From Deltaproteobacteria bacterium (GTDB lineage Bacteria; Desulfobacterota; Dissulfuribacteria; Dissulfuribacterales; QOAL01), in contig JALWYO010000077.1 of assembly GCA_026992735.1 (NCBI GenBank), positions 1-51,413 of the forward strand: 51,413 nucleotides of DNA, read 5' to 3'. Positions 8,757-18,437 of this stretch are shown one piece after another (within the stretch, counting starts at the first letter, position 1; each line of letters begins with the position of its first letter). The notes beneath the pieces are model-generated. The model was given only the letters and a program-made list of their open reading frames with translations. It had not been told where the DNA came from and ran no database searches. The position numbers and the translations under genes were made by a program.

Positions 8757-8787
8757 CGTGCCACCTCCTGAATCCAAGGACAAACGG

Positions 8788-9213
8788 TCAACTGCCAACA
8801 GGCTGACCCGGGCAGGAACAAGGTTCAGCCCCTGCATCTCCTTCCAGTATCACCATGGCAATGGCATCACTCTTTTCATGGCTTATGGATACGTGCAGGG
8901 CTGTGACTCCGAGCCTACGGGCATATTCCAGGGCGTTGCCGGACAGGACGATCTTGGGCCTGCCGTTATCCAGGCGGTTTACACAGATATCTGTCAAGGC
9001 TATGCCATGCCTGAAGCCTGTGCCAAGGGCCTTCACAAGAGCCTCCTTGGCAGCAAACCTGCCCGCAAGGCAAGGCCATGGAATGCGTTTTTCCATGCAA
9101 CAGTCTATCTCACCCAGACAGAATGCACGGGAGAGAAACCTTTTGCCAAAACGCCGGGCAGCACGCTCTATCCTGGGGATATGGACAATATCAATACCCG
9201 TGCCGATTATCAT
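8788..9213 (-). CDS. acpS: Holo-[acyl-carrier-protein] synthase
   Basis: A 141-residue enzyme that transfers 4'-phosphopantetheine from CoA to apo-ACP. Both family motifs are present: GTGIDIVHIPRIE (metal-binding Asp8) at the start and FAAKEALVKALGTG near residues 53-66, followed by SISHEKSDAIAMV. The last dozen residues, rich in Cys, Gly and Pro, are beyond the usual end. It follows pdxJ by 10 bases, the usual pdxJ-acpS order. Confidence 0.95.
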   Translation of the reverse strand: MIIGTGIDIVHIPRIERAARRFGKRFLSRAFCLGEIDCCMEKRIPWPCLAGRFAAKEALVKALGTGFRHGIALTDICVNRLDNGRPKIVLSGNALEYARRLGVTALHVSISHEKSDAIAMVILEGDAGAEPCSCPGQPVGS

Positions 9214-9223
9214 GAAAAGATAC

Positions 9224-10366
9224 TCAGGCAGTACCTTTCACAAGGGCCAGCATCTCCCTTACCGCCCTTTCCAGGCCCACCAGGCTTGCCCTGGCAACAA
9301 CGGCATGGCCTATGCTGAATTCCACGATCTCGCTGACTGCAGCAAGTCTTGCAGTGTTCATGTAGTTAAGGCCATGCCCGGCATGCACCCTGAGCCCAAG
9401 GTCAGATGCCATCCCGGCCATCTTCACGATCTGCTCAAACTCCATATCCTGCTCCGCAGCTCCCGGGGCATCGGCATACCGGCCAGTGTGTATTTCAATG
9501 CATTCCGCACCTGTCCGGCTGGATGCCTCTATCTGGTCAGGCTCAGGATCCACAAACAGGCTTACAGGGATACCTGCATCGTGCAGCCTTTTCACTGCAT
9601 CTGCCACCGAATCTTCCAGCGACTTGACATCCAGGCCTCCTTCAGTCGTGAGTTCCTGACGCTTTTCAGGCACAAGCGTTACGATATCGGGCTTCAGATC
9701 AGAGGCTATCCCGATCATTTCGTCAGTGGCAGCCATCTCCAGGGTCAGCCTGGTCTTTACAACCTCCCTGATAATCCGGACATCCCTGTCCTGGATATGC
9801 CTCCTGTCCTCCCTGAGATGGACCACAACACCGTCAGCACCTGCAAGCTCCACGATACCGGCGGCAAGCACTGGATCAGGCTCATTGCCTCCCCTTGCCT
9901 GCCTGATGGTGGCAATATGATCCACGTTTATACAAAGATCTGCCATAAGACCCTCCATTATCAGACTGTCTCTCAATTCCAGTTCTTTTTCTGCCATCCG
10001 CCTGGCATGTTCATCCCCAAGCTCGTGATCCTCGCCCATGAGATGCGCCAAGCCATGAATCAGTAATTCCATGACCCTGTTTTCAAGGGTTGTGAGGCCC
10101 TGTTCCGCCTCTTCCGCAGCCCGGTCCACACAGATAACCACGTCACCAAGGATGCCTGGATCTTCCATTGGAAACGATATCACGTTAGTAGGCCCCTGGC
10201 GGCCAAACCACTGGCGGTTTATCTTTGTTATACCCCTGGCATCTGTAAACAGCAGTCCGAGATGCATGTGCCCAAGCCCGGCGATGCGGAGCAATACCCC
10301 TGCCATCCTCCTGTAACGGCACAGGGACATCGGCCTTCCTGACTGGTTTACTACTTCAACCGGCAC
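9224..10366 (-). CDS. ybeY-pdxJ: YbeY endoribonuclease fused in frame to pyridoxine 5'-phosphate synthase PdxJ
   Basis: One 380-residue frame holds two complete proteins. Residues 1-140 are YbeY, the zinc RNase of 16S rRNA maturation, with HGLAHLMGEDH (residues 104-114). Residues 141-380 are PdxJ, which joins deoxyxylulose 5-phosphate and aminoacetone phosphate: MADLCINVDHIATIRQARGG, HLREDRRHIQDRDV, EIHTGRYAD, HAGHGLNY. There is no linker. A GGAGGG lies 4 bases before the PdxJ ATG at 9946, so PdxJ could also be made alone. One frame away, TGA and TAA codons occur just before that ATG, so a single-base loss could have fused two once-separate genes. I chose GTG 10366 because AAGGGAG sits 6 bases upstream. 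TTG 10399 is possible. Confidence 0.85.
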   Translation of the reverse strand: MPVEVVNQSGRPMSLCRYRRMAGVLLRIAGLGHMHLGLLFTDARGITKINRQWFGRQGPTNVISFPMEDPGILGDVVICVDRAAEEAEQGLTTLENRVMELLIHGLAHLMGEDHELGDEHARRMAEKELELRDSLIMEGLMADLCINVDHIATIRQARGGNEPDPVLAAGIVELAGADGVVVHLREDRRHIQDRDVRIIREVVKTRLTLEMAATDEMIGIASDLKPDIVTLVPEKRQELTTEGGLDVKSLEDSVADAVKRLHDAGIPVSLFVDPEPDQIEASSRTGAECIEIHTGRYADAPGAAEQDMEFEQIVKMAGMASDLGLRVHAGHGLNYMNTARLAAVSEIVEFSIGHAVVARASLVGLERAVREMLALVKGTA

Positions 10367-10450
10367 AGGTATCTCCCTTGAGTCAAAACATCCAGGCAAG
10401 TCATGATGTCAGCCCTGCATGACAGGCAGGGCCACCCCGTACAATCTGGA

Positions 10451-11407
<957 letters not shown>

Positions 11408-11408
11408 T

Positions 11409-13160
11409 TCAGGCAATATCCCCAAGCGCCCTGTCATAAAGCTTACCCACACCGTACTCCTTGCGTCTCTGGAATTTTTCCCACGGCGGGCCTATGATTT
11501 GCATCTCGGGATGTTCCTTCTGAACCTCTCTTGCAATCTGCATTTCTTTGGTACAGCCGGTGCTGTACGTGGCATCCTTGCCCACCCATTCCGGAGGCAC
11601 CTTTTCGCCCAGAAGCTCAAAGGCCTTTTCTATGTCTTCATAGGTCTGGAAACGCCAGATATCTATCAGCCCGCTCCGCTGAACAATCTCCCACATATAC
11701 ATGATGTCATCGGCATCCATTCCAGGCTCAAAATGCTCTGCCGGATTGATAACCACCACTCCTTCCTGCTTTTCCCGGAGATACTTGACAAAGACATTGA
11801 GTATCTTTTTCGCTGTCTCCAACTGGTTTGGAATGCTGCCAACTATTGCACTGTAGAACATGATGGTTTTGCCCCGGCCTTTTTCCACCTGAAGATGATA
11901 GATAAGGCTTTCGGCCTTGACCCTGAGGTCCTTCTCTGAGAAACGTATTACCTTGGGGTGATGCGGCTTCATAGTAAGAACAAGCCTTGATCCGGGCCCG
12001 CCGCTGGCCCTGAACAGCATGTCCCTGGTAAAACTGAAATGAGAATGCTCTATGCATCGGGCATCTCGTGGAGAACGGATTACTACTGCATCGGCCTCCT
12101 TGAAGGCCCTTGCAAATGTAACCGACGCCAGAAGCGGATTAAATTTCTCCTGGGTACCGTCAGATATGACAAATATAGTCCTGTCACTCTTGAGCTTGTC
12201 TATGAGCTCGTTCTTGGAGATATCCTTTCTTGCGATCACATCCGCCTCGCTCAAATGCTCTGCCAGAAATGGATCGTCTATTATGTCCTCCATGGTAATA
12301 TCGTGATAATAAAAGGCCTGTTTAACAGAAATTATAACCTTGACCCTGAAATGCAATAGCAGCTTGATTACCTCAAGATCCAGGAGAAATGCCCCTGCCG
12401 AGGGTGCATGCCATAAAAGATAATGCCATGCTTCCTGCTTCTGCCATGTGGAGAGCAAATCCAGAAACCAATTCCAGCCCTCACCTTCTATATCTCTGGA
12501 CATCAGCATGGAAATATCATCCCTGGTCGGCTTTTCCATGGTCATGAGCGTGTCTATGTTGCTGGACAGGCTGAGAAGACGCTTCAGTTTCAAGACGTTG
12601 ATCTGAAAATTTATGTCATTAAGAGGAGTATCAGGGGCTATGTCCAGACCGGAGCGCTGATTAAGGGCATCTCTGTAAGCATCTGTTGCCAGAAGCTCGT
12701 GGATCTTTCGATTCTTTCTTTCCTTTTCATGGGAAAGAGGCCTGTCTATCTCGCTTACCCTTACGAATATCTGCAAAAGCCTCTTTTCAACCCGGGACGG
12801 CAGCATGACCAAGGATGCTGTCTCATGGCGAAACTTTATCTTCAGGAGGCTCATCAGAAATTTCTTCTTGAAATCATCCTCTATGAGGCCGTTGACAAGA
12901 GGTTCCACCTTCTCCCACACCTTCATATACTGAAGGATGAGGCTGTCACTGTCCTGCTTGTTTATTATGCTATTGAAAGTCTTGTCAGAACAAGGATAGT
13001 AATAGGGTTCATCTTCCAGGTACACGATGAACTTGAGCTGCTCCGGAGAGGCTACCTCGTTTGGGAATGCCTCGTAGGCAAGGTGATTCTCTGTAAAAAA
13101 ATTGGCGATCCAGGCCTCTTTTGCAGGATCCTTTTTGGTTTTCAGACTGTTATCCGGCAT
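11409..13160 (-). CDS. Uncharacterised 583-residue protein, possibly DUF89/ARMT1-like
   Basis: I do not recognise this gene with confidence. It is soluble, without signal peptide or membrane spans. The first 220 residues are helical and charged. The middle (VKVIISVKQAFYYHDITMED near 285-305, then TIFVISDGTQEKFN and FKEADAVVIRSPRDARCIEH near 345-385) has the spacing of the metal-dependent phosphatase core of DUF89/ARMT1 proteins (D-x-T-x-E-D, a second D...N, an AD...I...R stretch). The similarity is by eye only. The C-terminal 100 residues include PAEHFEPGMDADDIMYMWE and STGCTKEMQIAREVQ. It ends 1 base before the phoH start, so it is probably cotranscribed with phoH and ybeY-pdxJ. Confidence 0.8.
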   Translation of the reverse strand: MPDNSLKTKKDPAKEAWIANFFTENHLAYEAFPNEVASPEQLKFIVYLEDEPYYYPCSDKTFNSIINKQDSDSLILQYMKVWEKVEPLVNGLIEDDFKKKFLMSLLKIKFRHETASLVMLPSRVEKRLLQIFVRVSEIDRPLSHEKERKNRKIHELLATDAYRDALNQRSGLDIAPDTPLNDINFQINVLKLKRLLSLSSNIDTLMTMEKPTRDDISMLMSRDIEGEGWNWFLDLLSTWQKQEAWHYLLWHAPSAGAFLLDLEVIKLLLHFRVKVIISVKQAFYYHDITMEDIIDDPFLAEHLSEADVIARKDISKNELIDKLKSDRTIFVISDGTQEKFNPLLASVTFARAFKEADAVVIRSPRDARCIEHSHFSFTRDMLFRASGGPGSRLVLTMKPHHPKVIRFSEKDLRVKAESLIYHLQVEKGRGKTIMFYSAIVGSIPNQLETAKKILNVFVKYLREKQEGVVVINPAEHFEPGMDADDIMYMWEIVQRSGLIDIWRFQTYEDIEKAFELLGEKVPPEWVGKDATYSTGCTKEMQIAREVQKEHPEMQIIGPPWEKFQRRKEYGVGKLYDRALGDIA

Positions 13161-13210
13161 AATTGTAACTTCTCAATAAGTCCGTGCAAATTCTCCTGTA
13201 TCTGTTTACA

Positions 13211-13259
13211 GGATGCTGAAGGTACAAGACGGGGGACGCGCAGGCGTACTTCCTTGTGC
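13211..13259. repeat. Degenerate interspersed repeat, copy A
   Basis: A 49-base stretch between corA and the uncharacterised gene matches 15193-15241 in the same orientation at 35 of 49 positions without gaps. The best-kept blocks are GGATGC, CAAGAC and GCGCAG..TAC. An inverted repeat CCTGTA/TACAGG (13195-13212) overlaps its left edge. No coding potential was seen in this 200-base gap. It could be a decayed member of a genome-wide repeat family. Confidence 0.4.
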
Positions 13260-13366
13260 TTCAAGTGTCTGGCAACGCCATAGATGCGATACCCTTATAG
13301 TAAGTCAGTTCTGTGAGCAGATACGCATAATTCATCAGGGAAGTTCGGGAGATACTGCCAGCCAAT

Positions 13367-14299
13367 TCAAAACATCTTCTTTTTTATGAATACATAAACA
13401 ACCACCAATGAGATGAGAAATGAAAGGCCCATTGTCATAAAAAAGGCATAGTGACTGTGCTGGAACGGCAATTCTATATTCATGCCGTAGATACTCGCCA
13501 CCAGGTTGGGCACCATGAGAACAATGGTAACGGCTGTAAGAAACTTCATGACGATATTCAGGTTGTTGGAAATGACAGAGGCATAGGCATCCATCATGCC
13601 GGCCAGAATATCACTGTATATCTTGGCCATCTCAATGGCCTGCTGGTTCTCGATCTGGGCATCTTCAAGGATATCCTCGTCATCCTCGGTAATGGACACG
13701 TACCTGCCGCTGCCCAGCCTGACCATTACCATGTCATTTGCCTTGAGGCTTGTATTGAAATAGACCAGACTCTTCTCCAGGTTGAGCAGTTTGACCAGTT
13801 CCTTGTTCCTCATGGACTGCTGAAGCTCGTTCTCGTATTCCTCCATTAGACGGTCAATCAGCCTGAGGTGCCTGAGATAATCACTGGCTACCCTTAAAAA
13901 TATATTGAAGATAAACCTGACCCGGCTGACAAATATGCGCTGCTTCATGGCAGAGTCTATGACACGCTTCAGGACCTCTGTCTCAACCGGGCAAATGGTG
14001 ATAATCTCGTTCTCCAGAATCACTATACCCAGAGGAATGGTCTCGAACCTGACCATGTCCTTGCTGTGCTGGGGATAGGGTATCTTGACGATGATCAGTA
14101 TCTGGCCTTCATCGCTTTCCACCCTGGAAGTCTCTTCTACATCAAGCGGATAGCGCAGAAATTCCGGTAATACTTGAGTCTCCTGCAATATCCGGTTAAT
14201 CTCTTCCTCGGTAGGGTCCACGAGGTTGACCCAGCAACCTTTTTCTATCTGGTTCGTGGGTTCTACCGAGTGTTTTTTCTGTGAGAAGATCTGAAGCAA
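13367..14299 (-). CDS. corA: CorA-family magnesium/divalent cation channel
   Basis: A 310-residue inner-membrane protein. The N-terminal two-thirds is the cytoplasmic funnel domain (KGCWVNLVDPTEEEINRIL; long helices near residues 140-240). It is followed by two membrane helices around residues 250-275 and 288-308, joined by the selectivity loop YGMNIELPF, which is the CorA signature. The KKKMF tail is the usual basic end. I chose TTG 14299 because GAGG lies 8 bases upstream and MLQIFSQKK resembles the family N-terminus. Longer GTG/TTG starts up to 14362 lack a ribosome site. It is divergent from the crp-like gene across a 186-base gap. Confidence 0.9.
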   Translation of the reverse strand: MLQIFSQKKHSVEPTNQIEKGCWVNLVDPTEEEINRILQETQVLPEFLRYPLDVEETSRVESDEGQILIIVKIPYPQHSKDMVRFETIPLGIVILENEIITICPVETEVLKRVIDSAMKQRIFVSRVRFIFNIFLRVASDYLRHLRLIDRLMEEYENELQQSMRNKELVKLLNLEKSLVYFNTSLKANDMVMVRLGSGRYVSITEDDEDILEDAQIENQQAIEMAKIYSDILAGMMDAYASVISNNLNIVMKFLTAVTIVLMVPNLVASIYGMNIELPFQHSHYAFFMTMGLSFLISLVVVYVFIKKKMF

Positions 14300-14485
14300 T
14301 CCTGAATCCTCTTGTGTTTGAATTTTCAATAATAATCGTATCGTCCAAAGACAGCCCGGCACCTGTTGACATGGCCCGGCACAGGCTGCCTTTGTTTGCT
14401 GCTTTTATCTTATAAGACAGCCCCCTAGGTTAGGCAAGCAAAAGAAAAGACAATGCCGGCCTGTTAAACCAGAAAAGTTACAGCA

Positions 14486-15169
14486 ATGGACCCTGAAAAC
14501 CTCATTGAACAATGCTTTATATTCCATGGACTGCCTGCCAGGGTCCTGAATGATATCGTTGCCATTGGCTCTGTAAAAAAATTCAATGCCAAACAGACCA
14601 TCTTCATGGAAGGAGACAGGGCCACGGGCTTTCACATTGTTATTACAGGCAGGATAAAGATATTCAAGCTGTCAACAGAGGGCAGAGAGCAGACACTCCA
14701 CGTATTCGGGCCTGGCGAACCATTTGGTGAAGCGGCTGTCTTTGCAGGCACCAGGTTCCCTGCCAATGCCATGGCAGTAAAAAAGACAGAGACATTCTAC
14801 ATACCCAGAGAGGCGTTTGTTCTCCTGCTGAAGAAAGACCCGTCCATTGCCATGAATCTCCTCTCCATCCTGTCCAGAAGGCTCATGAGCTTTGCCGTCA
14901 TGATTGGAGACCTTTCCCTCAAGGAGGTACCTGGACGCCTGGCCACATATCTCATCATCCTGATGAAACAGCAGGGCAAATCTGATTCCGTCACCCTGGA
15001 CATGCCCAAGTCACAGCTGGCAAGCCTGCTTGGCACCATCCCGGAAACCCTCTCCAGGATATTTGCAAAGATGCAAAGGCAGGGAATTATAGCTGTCCAG
15101 GGCCCACACATAAAAATCCTGGACCTGGAGGCACTCGAAGAACTCTCAGGCACAGAATTCAGAGACTGA
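14486..15169 (+). CDS. Crp/Fnr-family transcriptional regulator
   Basis: A 227-residue DNA-binding regulator and the only plus-strand gene in the first 41 kb. Residues 15-125 are a cyclic-nucleotide-type beta barrel (KQTIFMEGDRATGFHIVITG; FGEAAVFAGTRFPANAMA). Residues 150-215 are the winged helix, with recognition helix near MPKSQLASLLGTIPETLSR. The N-terminal cysteines needed for an Fnr iron-sulfur cluster are absent (only Cys10), so an Fnr-type oxygen sensor is unlikely. The family usually binds a small ligand or heme; which one is not visible. It is divergent from corA, so control of corA is possible but unproven. Confidence 0.9.
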   Translation: MDPENLIEQCFIFHGLPARVLNDIVAIGSVKKFNAKQTIFMEGDRATGFHIVITGRIKIFKLSTEGREQTLHVFGPGEPFGEAAVFAGTRFPANAMAVKKTETFYIPREAFVLLLKKDPSIAMNLLSILSRRLMSFAVMIGDLSLKEVPGRLATYLIILMKQQGKSDSVTLDMPKSQLASLLGTIPETLSRIFAKMQRQGIIAVQGPHIKILDLEALEELSGTEFRD

Positions 15170-15192
15170 CCATCATAAGTAAAGTGGGAAAA

Positions 15193-15262
15193 GGATGCCG
15201 CAGAGGCAAGACAGCGGGTGCGCAGCCATACTCCCTGTTGCAAACGCCCGCCAACACGGCGG
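15193..15262. repeat. Degenerate interspersed repeat, copy B, with a GC-rich stem
   Basis: Positions 15193-15241 match copy A (13211-13259) at 35 of 49 positions. Just after it, CCGCC (15248-15252) and GGCGG (15258-15262) form a short stem with loop AACAC. The element fills the gap between the convergent crp-like and argB genes, where it could act as a weak two-way transcription stop. No T-run follows on either strand. Confidence 0.4.
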
Positions 15263-15283
15263 ACGCAGTGCCGTGAATGCTTA

Positions 15284-16177
15284 CTACTGGACTATTTCCG
15301 TGCCCACACCTGCGTCAGTAAACAGCTCCAGGAGAATGGCGTGCTCGCGCCTTCCATCAACTATATGTGCCTTTCTGGTGCCCTTCTTAAGGGCCTTGAG
15401 GCAGGCCTTGAGCTTTGGAATCATCCCGCCGGTGACAACAGAGCGGGAGATAGCAGTCTCTACCTCTGCAAAACTCATGGAACGGATAAGTCTCTGTTCC
15501 TCATCCTCTCTTCCAGGTCCTAATACACCTGGCACATCCGTCAACAGTATAAGTTTCTCTGCCTTCAGATGCCCGGCCACTGCACCTGCCACCAGATCTG
15601 CATTGATATTATAGGCATGACCGCCAGGTCCTACGCCAACAGGCGCAATAACGGGGATGAACCCCTCTGATTCCAGGGCGGTAAGAACACCGGGATTCAC
15701 GTCAGCCACTTTGCCAACCCTGCCGATATCGATGATCTCCGGCGGCCTTTCATCTCCGGTGTACTTGTATATCTTCATGCGTTCAGCCCTGATGAGATCG
15801 CCGTCCCTGCCTGACAACCCGACAGCTCTGCCACCCAGGCTGTTTACCAGGCCTACAATCTCCTTGTTCACAGTGCCTACCAGGACCATCTCCACCACGC
15901 TCATGGTCTCTTCATCGGTAACACGCTGACCTTCCACAAATGTGGACTCTATGCCCATCCTTGACATTATCCTGCTGATCTGTGGCCCGCCGCCATGGAC
16001 AATAACGGGATTGATACCAACATATTTCATGAGGATGATATCAAGGGCAAACTGTTTCTTGAGATCCTGGTCCACCATGGCATGCCCGCCATACTTTATA
16101 ACAATAGTCTTTCCGTAAAATTTACGGATGTACGGAAGGGCCTCTATAAGCACCTGTGCCGTTGACAGAGATGACAC
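15284..16177 (-). CDS. argB: Acetylglutamate kinase
   Basis: A 297-residue amino-acid kinase that phosphorylates N-acetylglutamate, the second step of arginine synthesis. Signatures are [12 protein letters not shown] near residue 27, [30 protein letters not shown] and ITGGMIPKL-like [14 protein letters not shown] near the end. I chose GTG 16177, with AAGGAG 6 bases upstream. The upstream frame extends without a stop into hslU sequence but is not family-like. It starts 19 bases after hslU. hslV-hslU-argB is a recurrent order in deltaproteobacteria. Confidence 0.95.
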   Translation of the reverse strand: MSSLSTAQVLIEALPYIRKFYGKTIVIKYGGHAMVDQDLKKQFALDIILMKYVGINPVIVHGGGPQISRIMSRMGIESTFVEGQRVTDEETMSVVEMVLVGTVNKEIVGLVNSLGGRAVGLSGRDGDLIRAERMKIYKYTGDERPPEIIDIGRVGKVADVNPGVLTALESEGFIPVIAPVGVGPGGHAYNINADLVAGAVAGHLKAEKLILLTDVPGVLGPGREDEEQRLIRSMSFAEVETAISRSVVTGGMIPKLKACLKALKKGTRKAHIVDGRREHAILLELFTDAGVGTEIVQ

Positions 16178-16196
16178 GGTTTTCTCCTTTTCCTCT

Positions 16197-17570
16197 TTAC
16201 AGAATGAACCTGCTGAGATCCTGGTCTTCCAAGATATTCGAGAGTTTTTCCTGCACATATCCGGCTGTAATATGTATGGTCTGCGGGGCCACGTCCGGGG
16301 CTTCAAAGGATATCTCCTCCAGGAGCCTTTCCATCACTGTATGAAGCCTCCTGGCACCGATATTTTCCGTGCGGGAATTTACCTCAAACGCAATCCTGGC
16401 AATCTCTTCGATTGCCTCTGGCTCGAACACCAGATCTATATCCTCGGTCTCCATAAGTGCCTTATACTGGGTCACCAGGGCGTTCTCAGGCTCTGTGAGT
16501 ATCCGTGCGAAATCCTTCTGCGTGAGAGAATCCAGTTCAACCCTTATGGGAAACCTGCCCTGCAATTCTGGCAGCAGGTCAGAAGGCTTGGCCACATGAA
16601 AGGCACCGCTTGCCATAAAAAGTATGTGATCTGTCCTGACTATTCCATACTTGGTATGCACGCTGGTTCCTTCCACAATGGGCAGGAGGTCGCGCTGAAC
16701 GCCTTCTCTGGATACATCCGGCCCTCCCCTGCCTGCACTGGCCCCTGCAGCAATCTTGTCTATCTCGTCCAGGAAAATGATTCCCTGCTGCTCCACCCTG
16801 GCCACAGCCTTTTCCACCACCTTGTCCATATCGATAAGGCGTCCTGCTGCCTCTTGCTCCAGGATCTTTCTGGCCTCCTTGACTGTTACACGGCGGCGTT
16901 TCTTCTTCTTTGGAAAGACATTGGAAAGCATGTCCTGGAGGTTTGACTGCATCTCTTCCATGCCAGCGGCAGCAAAGATCTCCACCATGGGAGCTGCGGC
17001 GCTCTGAGAGACCTCCAATTCCACAAATCTCTCCTCAAGCTTTCCATCCCTGAGCATCTGCCTGAAGCGTTCCCTGGTATCCGTCGTATCTGGAACATTT
17101 GCGTCTTCCGGAGGCGCTCCGGCAAGGCGTCTTGGGACAAGGAGGTCCAGGAGTCTCTCTTCAGCCTGCTCCCTGGCCTTCTGCTCCACTTTCTGTTTTT
17201 CCTCACCCTTGACCATATCCACTGCCAGGTGTGTCAGGTCCCGGATCATGGATTCCACGTCCCGGCCAACATAGCCTACTTCTGTAAACTTACTGGCCTC
17301 TATCTTGAGAAACGGTGAATGGGCAAGCCTTGCCAACCGCCTGGCAATCTCGGTCTTGCCAACACCGGTAGGACCTATCATTATAATATTTTTAGGGGCT
17401 ATTTCGTCCCTGAGCTCCTCAGGGACCTGCTGTCTGCGCCAGCGGTTCCTCAATGCAATGGCGACTGACCTCTTTGCCTTGTCTTGCCCTATTATGTACT
17501 TATCTAAAGCTGCTACGATCTGTCTGGGCGTCATGGGCCCAAAACCACCATCTGAAACGAGAGCCTTCAT
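16197..17570 (-). CDS. hslU: HslU, ATPase subunit of the HslUV protease
   Basis: A 457-residue AAA+ unfoldase that feeds substrates to HslV. It contains [34 protein letters not shown] at the N-terminus, Walker [16 protein letters not shown] near residue 67, the GYVGRDVE pore loop near 95, Walker [12 protein letters not shown] near 258, sensor segments and the C-terminal tail ending DLSRFIL, which docks in HslV. An intermediate I-domain lies at about 110-230. The ATG overlaps the hslV stop as ATGA (17567-17570), giving translational coupling and matched amounts. Confidence 0.97.
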   Translation of the reverse strand: MKALVSDGGFGPMTPRQIVAALDKYIIGQDKAKRSVAIALRNRWRRQQVPEELRDEIAPKNIIMIGPTGVGKTEIARRLARLAHSPFLKIEASKFTEVGYVGRDVESMIRDLTHLAVDMVKGEEKQKVEQKAREQAEERLLDLLVPRRLAGAPPEDANVPDTTDTRERFRQMLRDGKLEERFVELEVSQSAAAPMVEIFAAAGMEEMQSNLQDMLSNVFPKKKKRRRVTVKEARKILEQEAAGRLIDMDKVVEKAVARVEQQGIIFLDEIDKIAAGASAGRGGPDVSREGVQRDLLPIVEGTSVHTKYGIVRTDHILFMASGAFHVAKPSDLLPELQGRFPIRVELDSLTQKDFARILTEPENALVTQYKALMETEDIDLVFEPEAIEEIARIAFEVNSRTENIGARRLHTVMERLLEEISFEAPDVAPQTIHITAGYVQEKLSNILEDQDLSRFIL

Positions 17571-18121
17571 TCTGATTTATCCTCTAATGTTTCATATACA
17601 AAAGAATGATTGGTATATATGCATATGTCAGCTGCGATCTCCAGTGCGCTCTGAGCTATCTCCCTGGCAGAAAGTTCGCTGTGCGCCACAAGAGCCCTGG
17701 CTGCAGAAAGGGCATACGGCCCACCGGAGCCAATGGCGATCAACCCGTCATCCGGCTCTATTACATCACCTGAGCCAGAAATCAACAGGGTATGGCTGTC
17801 ATTGGCTGCTATAAGCATGGCCTCCAGACGCCTGAGCAGCTTATCTGTACGCCAGTCCTTGGCAAGCTCCACGGCAGCTCTCAGGAGATTGCCACCGTAT
17901 GATTCTATTTTTGAATCAAGCCGTTCAAACAATGTAAAGGCGTCGGCAGTGGCTCCGGCGAAACCCGAGATGACCTTGCCGTTAAAAAGCCTTCTTACCT
18001 TCCTGGCCTTTTGTTTCAAAACAGTATTTCCAAGCGTTACCTGGCCATCTCCGGCAATCACAACCTGCCCCTTATGCCTTACTGCAATAACAGTTGTTCC
18101 TCTTATTTCTCCATTCATCAT
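17567..18121 (-). CDS. hslV: HslV, proteolytic subunit of the HslUV protease
   Basis: A 184-residue threonine protease of the proteasome-beta fold. The mature enzyme should begin at the Thr of [20 protein letters not shown] after removal of a short leader (MMNGEIRG), as in other HslV proteins with propeptides. The [22 protein letters not shown] and [16 protein letters not shown] segments are diagnostic. ATG 18121 or the next codon, 18118, are both possible. The longer upstream frame to 18193 is not family-like. It is the first gene of the hslV-hslU-argB operon. Confidence 0.96.
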   Translation of the reverse strand: MMNGEIRGTTVIAVRHKGQVVIAGDGQVTLGNTVLKQKARKVRRLFNGKVISGFAGATADAFTLFERLDSKIESYGGNLLRAAVELAKDWRTDKLLRRLEAMLIAANDSHTLLISGSGDVIEPDDGLIAIGSGGPYALSAARALVAHSELSAREIAQSALEIAADICIYTNHSFVYETLEDKSE

Positions 18122-18363
18122 GATCCACTTATTCCTCGAACTCTTCATGGAATGGCCACTCCGCTGCATGGCAGCAGATGTAAACTGGCCCATCCATGCT
18201 TTTTAACCAATAATGGGACAAATTGCTCTTGTTTTTAACAAAATATGATTTGTGTCTGCTGGTGAATGCTGCATATGTTCAGACCAGAGAAGTCCAGACT
18301 GCCTGGCAAATCCAATCTCCGGCAATGCAGCAGGTTCAGTACCCATGGCAGGAGACCGTTATA
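18122..18363. other. Gap upstream of hslV: possible heat-shock-type promoter
   Basis: This gap has no gene. On the minus strand, TTGTTA (18236-18241) and CCCATTAT (18210-18217) are 18 bases apart and about 90 bases before the hslV start. The CCCATTAT box loosely resembles a heat-shock sigma-32 -10 element, which would suit hslV-hslU. The support is weak. The remainder shows no clear structure. Confidence 0.25.
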
Positions 18364-18437
18364 TTAACCCGGATTATGCAGCTCGCAAGTTTGCCAAAGA
18401 TGCGAGGCAAAGGTCATAGTGCATAATCCGGGATTAA
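18364..18437. repeat. Palindromic element with nested, possibly pseudoknotted arms at the end of fdhA
   Basis: The outer arms CCCGGATTATGCA (18368-18380) and TGCATAATCCGGG (18420-18432) are perfectly complementary over 13 bases. TTAA on each side extends the stem past one bulged A. The loop holds two interleaved pairings: CTCGCA (18382-18387) with TGCGAG (18401-18406), and TTTGCC (18390-18395) with GGCAAA (18406-18411). The order of the arms is that of an H-type pseudoknot, and the two pairings share one base. The fdhA stop codon (18434-18436) lies in the outer arm, so the element can protect or end the fdhA transcript. The layout suggests a dispersed repeat family. Confidence 0.6.
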
